Made by a program: the position numbers and the translations under genes
Shown: in pieces, positions 32,036-42,799 of the stretch
Layout of the letters: each line of letters starts with the position of its first letter
Numbering within the stretch: position 1 is the stretch's first letter
Assembly: GCA_034508935.3 (NCBI GenBank)
Contig: CM067445.1
Coordinates: 43,927,342 to 43,991,341, forward strand
Length of the DNA stretch: 64,000 nucleotides
DNA from: Berghia stephanieae
Lineage: Eukaryota; Mollusca; Gastropoda; Nudibranchia; Aeolidiidae
Direction of reading: 5' to 3'
The notes under the pieces: model-generated
Seen by the model: the letters and a program-made list of their open reading frames with translations, nothing else
Databases searched by the model: none
What the model was told of the DNA's origin: nothing

Positions 32036-33100
32036 GACATTAAACGTTGAAATGACATAAAGTTATCTTTGAAGCTGTTTTTTAAATTTAAATAATTATT
32101 TATCTACAGATTGTCGAAACCAAAAGTTAATAATTTAACCAATATTTTTACTTGTTTAGGAATAAACGATAACAATGTAGAAAGTTCTCCACTCTTTTAC
32201 AACATACCAAAAATTTAATACTGATTACATACGACTTTTAACCGTTACCCAATCATCATCATGGCTTATTCCTTCTATGCCTCTCCTCCGCATCTGGGAC
32301 AGGATGGCGCAGGGCAGAAACTTGTTTCGGTTACAGTTACTGCCAACCGAAACAAGCTTCTGCCCTCACCATCCTACTATATCGCCTTTAAATTATTAAT
32401 TCGAAGCACACATCTCTTTGTTGTTGTTGTTTGTTTTTTTTAACCCATAGATTTGTAAACCATTATAATTCTTAATAAATGAATAGTTTTAATCACATAA
32501 CGTTAAAGGTCTTATCAAATATATATTCTTTTAAAAACTGGCCTATTTTTTGCACACGCACTTATTACTGCCTCAAATTATTCGCCTCATACAGTTTATA
32601 AACCGATCCTGTTTTCGCCAAGAGAGCAGTAACAGCAATGCGAAACGCAGGGGTTTGTAGATACTTCTCCCTTGGCGATAAACTGTAAGATACGGTCGGG
32701 TGGTTAACATGCAAATAGTAGAGAACAATAATAGTGTAATGTCAATACTTGTTCCATTCTCCTTGGAAGTATGTTTACAAACAGTTATATATTTAAAACG
32801 ATAAAAAAAAGTAACAGTACATAACAGAGAGACGATAACAAGGGAAAAAATCATCTCCCAAAACTTTTACTATACATTGACTGCTCTCTCTCTCAGTAAA
32901 GGACACCGACCAGGCTAAGACAAAACCAAGAAATCCCATTCCAAAACAAAGACAGAAAGCAACTTGGGAAACAGATATAGGGAATAGAAGACACAACGTG
33001 ACCTCCTGCCAACCATGGGAGGTCAATCAACGACCCCACCGCGAAATTTGTAGTCACAAATATGACACTTAGGATTTATTTTCTTCGTTACGGTAGATAT
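32036..33100. other. No gene seen
   Basis: Apart from a small palindrome at 32302 I match nothing here. Open frames at 32573 and 32793 on the minus strand have no domain. Confidence 0.45.
32302..32374. repeat. Short inverted repeat
   Basis: GGATGGCGCAGGGCAGAAAC pairs with CTTCTGCCCTCACCATCC; the inner parts TTGTTTCGGTT and AACCGAAACAAG also pair, around an ACAGTTACTGCC centre. Confidence 0.8.
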
Positions 33101-33230
33101 CGACTGTACATACATGCAGGTCTGACATCCGAACCCACTAATGGGCCTAGTTTAACATTGTTGTGAAGTGAACAATAACATTGAGCCCACAAGAAATTGA
33201 GTTACCAGACCTGCGAATAAGTGCACCTCG
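33101..33230. mobile_element. M4 MITE, complete
   Basis: It runs CGACTGTACATACATGCAGG to CCTGCGAATAAGTGCACCTC, with CCCACTAATGGGCCTAGTTT inside, reverse to the copy at 31679. Confidence 0.8.
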
Positions 33231-33421
33231 GTAGCTAAAAGATAGGATTAATCTAGGGCTGGGGTTAGGGAGAACAAAGACCATTGTTTGCATGGGAAAA
33301 TACTCAAGAGTTTTGTTTTATTTCATCACACTCTGTATAAATCCAATTTTTGAAGTCTAATCAACCCCGACTTAATACCGTTTCCAGACGATGGGTCACG
33401 TTTATTTACCTTCTATATTCC

Positions 33422-33702
33422 TTGAACCCTCTCCTTACCAAACATAGGAAAGTCGTCACATCCGTTACGACGCAACCAACAATTTGGTCTTTCTCATTTC
33501 TTTTGTACATCACACAATTTAAAGAATTTGTATTATAGCTTTACAAACTTGACACTGTGTTGTTGAGATAATTTTGATGAATAATATTATGTATAAAATG
33601 TACTTGTTGCTTTTCTGTTCCATTAAGAATACTCTATTTTTGTGTTTGGCCGGTGTGAAGTTTGGGGAAAACTCTGAAAATGGCTGGTAAGGAAAGAGTT
33701 AA
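33422..33702. mobile_element. PB-A MITE
   Basis: Left TTGAACCCTCTCCTTACC (TTAA with one change) and right GGTAAGGAAAGAGTTAA. The interior matches 23128-23389 over its whole length. Confidence 0.85.
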
Positions 33703-33855
33703 AATCAGTCTGGGATTAAATATGTGTAGTTCTGAAGAGGTTGGAGGAATTCTTATCATGTAACTGTAAGCTCCATCTTTCTACCATGCTGTATGTATCA
33801 CGTTACAGCTCTTCCATCAGCGGGGGAAAGGGTAAAAAGTCCGCTGTAATGTGAA

Positions 33856-34076
33856 ACCGGATATTAGCAACAACACCTGTTTATCGGAGTTGCGAATGCC
33901 CGACCGATGGCCATAGCGTATCAGGATTAACCTTCCATTGGTTAAAAGACCCGCACCGACAAGTGAATAACCGGATATTAGCAACAACAACACATGTTTA
34001 TCGGGGCTCCTAATGCGCGATGACCATCAGATGAACTGTCTTTCCATTGATAAGAAGATCCACAGTGACAGGTTAA
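33856..34076 (+). repeat. Two-unit tandem repeat, period 114
   Basis: ACCGGATATTAGCAACAAC starts at 33856 and again at 33970. Later parts (TGTTTATCGG, CTTTCCATTG) also repeat, with many differences, so it is old. Confidence 0.8.
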
Positions 34077-34087
34077 TCTAATATTTT

Positions 34088-34232
34088 GTTGCGCTATGTG
34101 GTCTTGTGGTATAACACTCTCGCTTTTGGATCGGAGAGACTAGGGTTTGAATCTTGCTCTGAGCAGCGTATTAGTTGAGTCACTGGAAAAGACTCTTTAT
34201 TCACATTCTGTCACAGTACTCAGGTGAAAAGG
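34088..34232 (+). repeat. SINE-A, 3' truncated
   Basis: Head GCTATGTGGTCTTGTGGTAT and body TCTTTATTCACATTCTGTCA are present; the tail is lost. Confidence 0.8.
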
Positions 34233-34364
34233 GATGCAATGACATAAGCACCTTTATGACTCAATATCTATAATATTCACTATTTGACCTTCGGAGGACT
34301 GGTAAAACACTTTCAATGAGTTTTGAACCAGAAGAGAGGCAAGCGTCACTTGACGACTCTTGAA

Positions 34365-34545
34365 CTCTATAGAAGGAACGAAGTTGATGTCTCTGAGCTT
34401 TATTATTGTGTTTAGCCAGTCATTTTTATGAGAAGTTTTCACTATACATAGTTTTGTGTGCTGGTACCTTATATCCTGCCGGAAGATGTGCGGTATTTTT
34501 TTACTAAAGGCACAGCCTTAATTGTGTTTGATAAAATCGAGTGAG
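34365..34545 (+). mobile_element. T2 MITE
   Basis: TATAGAAGGAACGAAGTTGA, AGCCAGTCATTTTTATGAG, GTGTGCTGGTACCTTATATC in T2 order; it directly precedes a T1 copy. Confidence 0.7.
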
Positions 34546-34548
34546 TAC

Positions 34549-34741
34549 TATAGATAGAACGAAGTTGACGTCACTCAGGTCTTTTTATTGTTTTTTGCCA
34601 TCCATGTTTATGAGTAATTTTCACTTAACTGTATTATCCAGACTATAAAAGTTCATGGTTACACAGAGTTTTGTCTGTTGGTCCATTATACTTCCAGATG
34701 GCAATGATGTGAGCTTCTTAGCCAAGCGCATACTCTATCTG
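34549..34741 (+). mobile_element. T1 MITE, complete
   Basis: TATAGATAGAACGAAGTTGA to CAAGCGCATACTCTATCTG, full T1 order. Confidence 0.85.
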
Positions 34742-34744
34742 TAC

Positions 34745-34960
34745 TTATCATAAACATGGCTGTCTAAAACAACAACAAAGAGCTGGGTGACGTCAACGTC
34801 GTTCCTTTGTGGTGTCATTTTATGTTAGTGAATCGCTTCGTGAGCTGTCGTTAGGAAACAACTGATTCCATTTGGTTGAACTATTGAATACAACTCATCG
34901 TTTGTTTACTTTTGGTGGCCTTAAATTTTGACCTATTTTTTAGGACAGTGTAAGGCCGTG
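34745..34960. mobile_element. T2 scrap and G6 fragment
   Basis: 34745-34812 resembles the T2 end reversed (GAGCTGGGTGACGTCAACG). 34845-34960 has the G6 core (GGAAACAACTGATTCCA, GAACTATTGAATACAACTCA). Confidence 0.5.
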
Positions 34961-35274
34961 AGTTTACTAAGGTAACGTTCAGACCCATCAGCCATAACCA
35001 GAAAGGCAACTTCTCATTATTAATTATTTTCATCCACCAATGGATTATGAGCCTGGGATTATCTCTGTCCACGCGGAAAGCCCTTCCTGTGACATCCGTC
35101 TTGTAACAGTGTCCTTTCCTGGCTTAAGACGTTAATAATTTCGTTAGTGTCGTCACTCGTTATGCTGCAGTAAGCCCTTGCCCGATTAAACCTTTACAGT
35201 CAAGGTTCCATTATTCTCTAATCTATTTAAAATTACAATATGATTATACATAATATCTTACATAGTATTTGTAT

Positions 35275-35467
35275 ATAGATAGTATGCTCTTGGCTGAGAA
35301 GCTCACAACATTGCCATCCGGAAATATAACGGACCAACACACAAAACCATGTGTAACGATGAACTTCTATTGTCTGGTTAATATAGTTTAGTGAGAATTA
35401 TTCATAAACGTGGATGGCAAAAAACAATAACAATTACCTGAGTGACGTCAGCTTCGATCTATCTATA
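35275..35467 (-). mobile_element. T1 MITE, complete
   Basis: TATAGATAGTATGCTCTTGG to GCTTCGATCTATCTATA; the next T1 starts in its terminal TATA. Confidence 0.85.
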
Positions 35468-35608
35468 GAGTATTTGCGCTTGGCTAACACACAAAACTAT
35501 GTGTAACTATCATGTCTGGATAATCCAGTTTAGTGAGAATCACTCATAAACATGAATGGCAAAAAAACAACAAGGACACGAGTCTACGTCAACATTGTTC
35601 TATCTATA
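35464..35608 (-). mobile_element. T1 MITE, internally deleted
   Basis: TATAGAGTATTTGCGCTTGG jumps to CTAACACACAAAACTATGTG, so about 50 bp are missing; it ends AACATTGTTCTATCTATA. Confidence 0.8.
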
Positions 35609-35875
35609 AAGCATAACCATGACTAGGTCAAGTAATCGATCTTCTCATAAACGGTATTATGAAAACCAAATGTCAATAGGATTTTTTTTAGTTACACGTT
35701 TAGGAAACGCGAAATTTTAGCTAGGAAAGTATACCAATCTACCCTCAGAAGACAAACAAAACCAATCAAAAAAAAAAAAAGAAAAAAAGGCACCCAAAAC
35801 AAACAAAATTAAGCTACACTAATAACAATAAAATCATACAAACAAACAAAGCGAAGGAAGCTACATTAAACTCAA

Positions 35876-36096
35876 CCCTAACACCGACTATATCCGTTGT
35901 TTACCCGGTCTGCTCTTTCCACATGCCTATTTATTACATTTTTCTGAGACAAATTATAGTCGTTGTATAGAGCGAATGTTTTTAGTTTTTGCATGGTAAT
36001 GGTAGTTGAATAAAACTATCTATGTACATGCTCATTTTATATACATTTTTCCCTATTTTGAAAAGTAGCAAAAGTCTCTAGGACTGAGTGAGTTAA
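35876..36096. mobile_element. PB-B MITE (TTAA target)
   Basis: TTAAACTCAACCCTAACACC at the left, TCTAGGACTGAGTGAGTTAA at the right, TTAA on both sides. The interior (CCTATTTATTACATTTTTC, TGGTAATGGTAGTTGAATAA) matches 56009-56239. Confidence 0.8.
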
Positions 36097-36354
36097 TAAG
36101 AATAAAAATCATACGACAAACAAACAAAACGTTTAAAGATCTTAATCAAGAGTCTCGTCATCTTTAAATTGTAAATTCAATTTTTATCTCTATTCATCCC
36201 GAATAAGTACATAGAGCTTTGACTCATCGGGCTGTCTATTTGTTTTTGAAAGACAGGAGGGCTGTAACAGGAAATCGATTCAGGCTTCGTTGGAGCTGGA
36301 ATGGCTAAAGAAACTATAACATAATTTGTATCTGAACCTGTAAACTCGATTTCA

Positions 36355-36547
36355 AATAGATAGTTCTTAGTTGACGTCACTCAGGTCTTTGTTATTGTTT
36401 TTTGCCATCCGCGTTATGAGGAATGCTCACTAAACTGTATTAACTTGACTATAAACGTTCATGGATACACACAGTTTTGTGTGTTGGTCCGTTTTACTTC
36501 CGGATGGCAATGTTATGAGCTTGTTAGCCAAGCGCATACTATCTATA
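36355..36547 (+). mobile_element. T1 MITE
   Basis: ATAGATAGTTCTTAGTTGAC to AAGCGCATACTATCTATA, with the T1 interior intact. Confidence 0.85.
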
Positions 36548-36639
36548 GGGTGATTCAATACTTAGGCGAACACTGTGCACTTCAGGTTTCAATTGAAATG
36601 TACAGATTCTGTGTTTCACTTGTGTTTTATAAAATGATC

Positions 36640-36703
36640 TTGATGATGACGACAACGACGATGATGGTGATTAAGAAGAAGAAGAAGAAGAAGAAGTAGT
36701 AGC

Positions 36704-36738
<35 letters not shown>

Positions 36739-36782
36739 AAGTAGTAGTAGTAGTAGTTAGTAGTAGTAGTAGTAGTAGTAGT
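36640..36782. repeat. (AAG)n-(TAG)n microsatellite
   Basis: GAC/GAT-rich, then AAG, then TAG trinucleotides. Confidence 0.95.
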
Positions 36783-37104
36783 TTCCAAAATTCCAAAATC
36801 TCGCTGTGAAAGGGTTAAGACCAGTGGCTCATTAACATGTTTTCTGCGTAGCGTTGATACTGTCATATGACGCTAATTGGATTTCCCTTTCATGTGTTGA
36901 GGGACAAAAATTCAACGCATCATCCAATGATATTCTAACTTTGATTTTGTTTGCCTCTTTTTTTGTTTTGTTTTTGTTATTTGTTATCTGGTGGGATTTT
37001 TTTGTGTGTTGTTTTTCTTGTGTTTGTTTTCACCCTTTTGTTATCTATGTATTTTTTTAGTTAAAAAAAAAATTAAATCTTTGATTTTATTTTATAGATA
37101 CGAT

Positions 37105-37235
37105 ACGAAAGAAATAAAGAAAGAAAAATAAGAGAATAAAAAAAAACATCCCAAAAAAATCAGTCGACCTCAACTGGGGATCGAACCTCAGACCTAATGA
37201 GGCACATCTCATACACACTTATTCAGTTCTTTATG
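37105..37235 (-). repeat. SINE-D copy
   Basis: An A-rich tail, AAAAAAATCAGTCGACCTCA, a minus-strand B-box (GAGGTTCGATCCCCAG) and CATACACACTTATTCAGTTC. Confidence 0.6.
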
Positions 37236-37519
37236 AATTATCAACGAGGTCCTCTTGGCGTTCCATGTCTCAGTTTAAAAACTGATAAGTAATTAATCTT
37301 TATGATCGATTGATGTGTTACGTTGAATTTTCTGGCCAAATTGTGTCCCATCGCCTCAAAACAGTTTTTAAATCGAATTGGTCCAGAAGGTTAAAATTTG
37401 TTTCATAGACAAATACATGAAAGTGTTGTCAACATCATTTTGCACCATTAAAAAGAGAGAATAAAATGAAAAACAAATGTGAATTATTAAGATTGTTTCT
37501 ATATTATGTCATGTATCTT

Positions 37520-37745
37520 CAAGTACCAAGTCTGTGCCAGACATCGGGTGATCATGGTACGCCATTCATCTCTCTGATCAGATAACCTTAAAAACTAATA
37601 TTACTCTTCTCTTCCTTTGTCATCCAGCTGTTCAAACTATTCAAATATGTTTTCCTTGGTCAACCTTTACTCTTTTTACCATCTATCTTTCACATGAGAG
37701 CAAGATGTTCAATACATTTATGTCGATTTAGGTGCCCTAAATCAT
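37520..37745 (-). pseudogene. LINE C-terminal relic
   Basis: Minus-strand scraps read GHLNRHKCIEHLAL, then KIDGKKSKG and PRKTYLNSLNSW, then DEWRTMITRCLAQT. The order GHLxR...GKxxxGxPRKTW...DxWRxM is that of non-LTR retrotransposon C-termini. It carries stops and frameshifts throughout and no longer codes. Confidence 0.55.
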
Positions 37746-38024
37746 GTCATTTATAAGCAATTGAAATGATAATATATTCTATTCTAGTTAGCTTTTTTAG
37801 AACATAACATAACGTACCCAAAAGGTATAAATTCTTATCGATCTCAAAAAATAAATGCCATCTCTGATTATTTTCACTTAGGAAAGTGGAAATCTGTCGT
37901 GAGGTCCACAGCGATATATTACCGAATTCAGTTGGTGGGTCAGATGGTCAGAGTCATCGTCGTAGGACATGGACTTGGTAATCTCCAGCGATGGACATTC
38001 ATGCCTCCAGCAATACTGCGATCC

Positions 38025-38241
38025 TCTGAAAAAAAAAACCCAACTTATTTAAGAATTTGGACAGAAATCTATCCTTCAAATATCGGTCTCAAACCCGACA
38101 CTTTCGTTAAGAATGACCTTATTAAAAGGGTTGAGAGTTTTTGGCACGATGAGGGTGATTTTAATCCACCGATCTAATATGAAGGACTCCTTTTCTGGCC
38201 AATTTTTGAAATACGTGCTTTTTTTCTCCAAATTACGACAG
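38025..38241. mobile_element. PAL MITE
   Basis: Left TTAAGAATTTGGACAGAAAT and ATCCTTCAAATATCGG; right GGTTGAGAGTTTTTGGCACG and TTTCTCCAAATTACGACAG. Confidence 0.75.
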
Positions 38242-38299
38242 AATAGCCCCATCTGGGGTCAGCCTAGCGTGTAATTAAATTCTTATTACACCGGCTATT

Positions 38300-38352
38300 A
38301 CGACACGTCAGTGTGTGTGTGTGTGTGAGTATGTGTGTGTGTGTGTGTGTGT
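38300..38352. repeat. (GT)n microsatellite
   Basis: A GT run interrupted by GAGTAT. Confidence 0.95.
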
Positions 38353-38504
38353 TATTGATTCTCTTAATTGGTAGTTATGAATAGTTAATGCAAGTGGGGC
38401 AAGTGTGTGAATGGCAACATCACTTTAGTAATTTCGCATTTTTAAAAAGTTTGAATAATGACATTAAAAGTGCATCAACTCAAGTCATATATCTAAGACA
38501 TGTG

Positions 38505-38787
38505 CGGCTATGTGTTCTAGTGGTAAGAAAGACACTCGCTTTCGGATCGGAAGCTCCTGGGTTCGAGCCTGGCTCAGCACATAATTGAGTCCCCGGAAAA
38601 GGCTCTTTACACTATTTCTCTCGCCGTACTTATGTGTAAATTTAGTAGCTGGCTGTAAACATTTTTTTTCTCTGTCGGGGAAAAATGTAATATCGTCTAA
38701 CAGTCCTACATGTCAAGTGTTGCTGTTGATCACGGGCACTTTGTTTTGTAAAGCGCTTTGAGCACGTTTAGTGGATATACCGCTATG

Positions 38788-38860
<73 letters not shown>

Positions 38861-38897
38861 CATGTGTGTGTGTGAAATAAATTAATAAAAAAGCTCA
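38505..38897 (+). repeat. SINE-A with an internal (TA)n-(GT)n tract
   Basis: Complete head (GCGGCTATGTGTTCTAGTGG), body and AAAGCGCTTTGAGCACG tail. The final GCGCTATATAAAAGCTC is replaced by a TA array (38787-38847) and GT repeats, after which AAAAAAGCTCAAGCTC resumes. The microsatellite grew inside the SINE's own TATATA. Confidence 0.85.
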
Positions 38898-39316
38898 AGC
38901 TCACCAGTATCATAATTTGTGTGTGACTCGCCGTCTAAAAACTGTAATATGTTTGGATGCTTGAATCGGAGAGACACCTATTATTCAAATGTTTTCAACA
39001 CTCTGCGTGCATCGATCGTACTGTCATACTTAGGCATATAACAACAATATCATCTAGACTGTTACAGCTACTTATACTCAAATTCAATTAAATCGTTTTC
39101 CTGAAGAGTTCTTTTAGAACTGTTTAACGAGCTTACTTTATAAATATTTCTTCAAATATACCGGATTCCCAATTTCAAGAACATGATTGATTATTGTGAC
39201 ATTTAGTTATTATCTTTATGCAAAATCAATAGACACGGAAAAACAACAATGTTAATGTCTATGCAAGAATGTGTCCTCAATTACTTACTATTGCGTCACT
39301 CTGCTGCGTGCGACGC

Positions 39317-39400
39317 TGAAAAAAAAATCACGTATTTAAAATTTTGGCAAAAAAAATATTCTTTTATTCAAATATTGATCGACTTACTTAAATTGCCTAA
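39317..39400. mobile_element. PAL fragment
   Basis: AATCACGTATTTAAAATTTTGG and TTCAAATATTGATCGACTTA are a decayed left arm. Confidence 0.5.
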
Positions 39401-39471
39401 AAAAGAAAAAAAAGAAAGAAAAAAAAAAGAAAAAGAAGGAAACCAAAAAAAAATAAAAAATAATAACCCCC

Positions 39472-39502
<31 letters not shown>

Positions 39503-39505
39503 AAA
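39400..39505. repeat. A-rich tract and poly-C run
   Basis: GAAA-rich sequence, then 21 C residues at 39468-39488, then CA repeats. Confidence 0.9.
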
Positions 39506-40089
39506 TCTGGTTATAGATATTCTTTTGATGTGTCTACCAAATCCATCGCCATCATCAGTATTTCAATCCACTCGTGCCAAATTTTGATCTAGGTTTTTTT
39601 GTTGTTGTTTTTTATAAAATCATTTTCCCCTCGCAAACAAGGTATCGATTCCAAAGCCTAATCAACATGCACAAGACCGTGGAGTTACTTCCCGTTGCAT
39701 TGACATGGGATGTCGTAACGTCCTGATTTATCTCCCTTAGCTCCTGGATATATTCTTACACCCCAAGCTTAAGTCAACCTCGTTAGGTCTGCGACATGTC
39801 AACGAAAACAGGATGAAATGCCTCCTATATTTTTATCCAATGGTTTTTCTTCTATGGTTCATGGACAGATTTACCGAAACCTCATTTTTTAAAGGATGTG
39901 TTATCAGAGTTCATTATTGGGAGTGGGATATAGTAAATTATGAGAGATTGAGGGCGGGAGAGTGGAGGCGGGGAGTTGGTAGGGAAATGGGGGTAGTTTG
40001 TAATATGAAGAAGAAAATAAATGAGAGGTATACATACTTAGATAATATACGGGAAGTAGGATGGAATGATAGAAATAGGGAAAGAGGGA

Positions 40090-40094
<5 letters not shown>
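39506..40094. other. No gene seen
   Basis: 39640-39790 is somewhat richer in GC and matches none of the repeats here. The 95-codon frame at 39813 shows no domain. Confidence 0.45.
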
Positions 40095-40172
<78 letters not shown>

Positions 40173-40177
40173 AGTAA

Positions 40178-40228
<51 letters not shown>

Positions 40229-40259
40229 AGAGAGAGTGAGAGAGTGAGAGAGAGAGAGA

Positions 40260-40336
<77 letters not shown>
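40095..40336. repeat. (TAG)n-(GA)n microsatellite
   Basis: A TAG array to 40228, then GA repeats. Confidence 0.95.
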
Positions 40337-40340
<4 letters not shown>

Positions 40341-40529
40341 AGAATTAGACTTCTTTGCAACATTCAAGAACGACAAAGATTTAAAAAAGAACAACAAAAC
40401 CAAACAGCATATTAAATCCACACGAGCATGTTTTTACTGATATCAGACAACTTAATTTTCTTAGCCTAAAAACGCATGGTATGATCCTATGGATTTGGAA
40501 ACTCCAAATATATGTCTGTCCTTCTCTAA

Positions 40530-40775
40530 ATTCAAAACACATTTTAAAATTTATTGCCAGAAAACCTTAGTCCTTCAAATATCCATCAATCTAAAAGACA
40601 CTTAACTTGTCTAAAAATTATCCAGCCTGGAACCTCAAGGAAGTCTCAGGTTTGAGAGGTTTTCGACAAGATAAACGTCATTTTAATCAATCTATATTTG
40701 AAACACTAGTTTCCTGGTTAATTTATTTTTCTAATATGTTTTTTTGTATGCTATTTTATTTTATATCAGAGTACG
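40530..40775. mobile_element. PAL MITE, complete
   Basis: Left CCAGAAAACCTTAGTCCTTC and GTCTAAAAATTATCCAGCC; right GTTTGAGAGGTTTTCGAC and ATATCAGAGTACGACCG. Confidence 0.75.
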
Positions 40776-40829
40776 ACCGCGGCTTCTAATGCTGCTCACA
40801 CTACCATATTATTACGACGATCGATCCAA

Positions 40830-41110
40830 TCAGCAAATTCCGTACCGCACTCGTGCACCGTCGGAAACCAGCTCGGAAGCTTCAAGCACAACAATGCACT
40901 GTTCAACTAGATGCTCTTCGGTTTTGGGCTCGTTACCACAGTGGGTACATGTTGGACAGGTGGCGAGTCCCCACTGATGCAGAGAGCGTGCTGTTTAGCT
41001 GATTTGCTGCCACCCAATGTCTCTTCTTGCTGGTGGAGGAGCCTGGCAATTTCTCTCCCAGTTTCGAGGCGTCGATGTCCCCGCTCCCTCGAGGGATTGA
41101 ATTTGTCCAA
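40830..41110 (-). pseudogene. LINE C-terminal relic with Cys motif
   Basis: The minus strand reads RSLHQWGLATCPTCTHCGNE then PKTEEHLVEQCIVVLEASE. HxWGL...C-x2-C...C-x-C-G...T-x-EH-x3-C is the Cys/His pattern found after the reverse transcriptase of many invertebrate non-LTR elements. It is closed upstream by a stop and the reading shifts frame further on. GC content is above the surroundings. Confidence 0.55.
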
Positions 41111-41261
41111 ACCGTCTTTCAGGCACTAATTTTCAGGCTAAAACTAAAACACGGCAACTTGCCGTGTATTCTAGAATTTCTTTATGCTTGCATGCGGTGA
41201 GGGAAGAACTCAAATTGGCGCTATCCTCAACTTCACTTGCACCATGGACCAACCATGAGAC

Positions 41262-41575
41262 GAATGTCATACCACAAGACCACTAGACCGCACTCATTTG
41301 TTAGAGCACTCGCTTATCACACAAACAGACCAAGATCGATCCCAGGTGAAGTCGAGAATTTGTCTTCCGACTACCTCCCCTCTCTCCATGTCCAACCAAC
41401 AGCTCTTGGGTCGCTGGGTATTTTAAATCTGGCGGAAAGTACTTTGAGAGACCATTGTTTTAACCGAAGGATAGCATGGAATGTCATTTTTCGTTACATT
41501 CGCTATAGAGACCGGGATAAACTTCGCTTCAAGGGTCTAATGACACTTGATGACTACTAACTGCTTTGCGACTAT
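41262..41575 (+). repeat. SINE-A scrap then SINE-B
   Basis: 41262-41292 is a reversed SINE-A head (ATACCACAAGACCACTAGAC). SINE-B follows from about 41296: TTTGTTAGAGCACTCGCTTA, AAGATCGATCCCAGG, AATCTGGCGGAAAGTACTTT, ACCGGGATAAACTTCGC. Confidence 0.8.
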
Positions 41576-41706
41576 TCTCGTAAAATAGAGTTGTTTTTTG
41601 TTTGTTTGTTTTTTTGTTTTTTTCTTTTCAATTCTTATCATACATAAATTAATATCTCGTCATGAATATTCATTCTTCTTACGCCATACTTCTCTTGCAT
41701 CTATTC

Positions 41707-41914
41707 TGTCGTACTCAGGAAAAACCCCATAATATTTAAGAATTTAGCCTGAAAACTCGTCCTTCAAATATCGATCGGTTTAAATGACCCTCATCTTGTT
41801 AAAAATTCTCAAACTTGAGACTTCGCGAATATGAGGGTCACTTAAATCGATCGATATTTGAAGGACGAGTTTTCTGGCCAAATTTTAAAATTTTGTTTTT
41901 TCCAGAGTACGTCA
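41707..41914. mobile_element. PAL MITE, complete
   Basis: TGTCGTACTCAGGAAAAACC at the left, GTTTTTTCCAGAGTACGTCA at the right. Long arms pair: AACTCGTCCTTCAAATATCG with CGATATTTGAAGGACGAGTT. Best preserved copy. Confidence 0.9.
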
Positions 41915-42159
41915 ATATTGTTCTTCCATTCATTTATTTATTCAAAATGTCTAACCAAAAATAACATGTCATAATGATGATCTTATTTATTTGATGTGAA
42001 TTTGAACTATTATTTATTATTTATTTCGTTCCATCTTCTTTTAAATGATGTATCTACCATGTGTTAAAACAATCCATTGACTTCAATGATAACGATGTGT
42101 TTATTTAGCAGATAATGACTCATAAAACACGTTTGTATAAACAGTTTTCTGCCTCAGCC

Positions 42160-42600
42160 TGGAAAAACTCATGATAAAAAATATGGCCAGAAAATTAGTC
42201 TTTCAATTTTTTTTTTTTAAATCAAGCTTTTATACAGAGCAATATCCTTTAAACATGCTCAAAGCGCTTTACAAAGTGTCCATGATCAACAGCAACACGT
42301 AACATTTAGAAAGAGACATAACGCCTATTAGGCAATCTTACAATTTTTTTATCGACAGAGGCAACGCTGTTAATGGCCAGATACTCATTTTACACTTGAA
42401 TTCGGTGAGAGAATGTGTGTAAAGAGTCAAGGATTCAAGTATTCGCCGAGCGAGACTCGAAACCGGGACCTTCCAATCCAAAAGCGAGTGTCATACCACA
42501 AGACCTCATGGCCGCAATATATATACATATATATATATATATCGTTTTAAATGAACCTCATCATTTCAAAAACTCTTAAACCTGGGACTTCGACTATAGA
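42160..42600. mobile_element. PAL MITE split by a SINE-A
   Basis: PAL starts GCCTGGAAAAACTCATG and TATGGCCAGAAAATTAGTC. It resumes at 42545 with GTTTTAAATGAACCTCATC and CTCTTAAACCTGGGACTTCG. A SINE-A sits between. Confidence 0.75.
42224..42517 (-). repeat. SINE-A, complete
   Basis: From CAAGCTTTTATACAGAGC to ACAAGACCTCATGGCCGC, inserted in a PAL element. Confidence 0.9.
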
Positions 42601-42691
42601 AAGACCTACCGACACAATAAACACTTGGCTTTGGAGGACTTTATGTCAGAATAAAAACAGAACGGTCCTGTCTAAAGATTGGCATACATAC

Positions 42692-42792
<101 letters not shown>

Positions 42793-42799
42793 AAATATT

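Noticed and set aside
32573-33026. Minus-strand frames of 93 and 77 codons
   Set aside because: No recognisable domain; composition fits chance open frames.
36640-36866. CRISPR-like or minisatellite array of TAG units
   Set aside because: A simple trinucleotide microsatellite without spacers.
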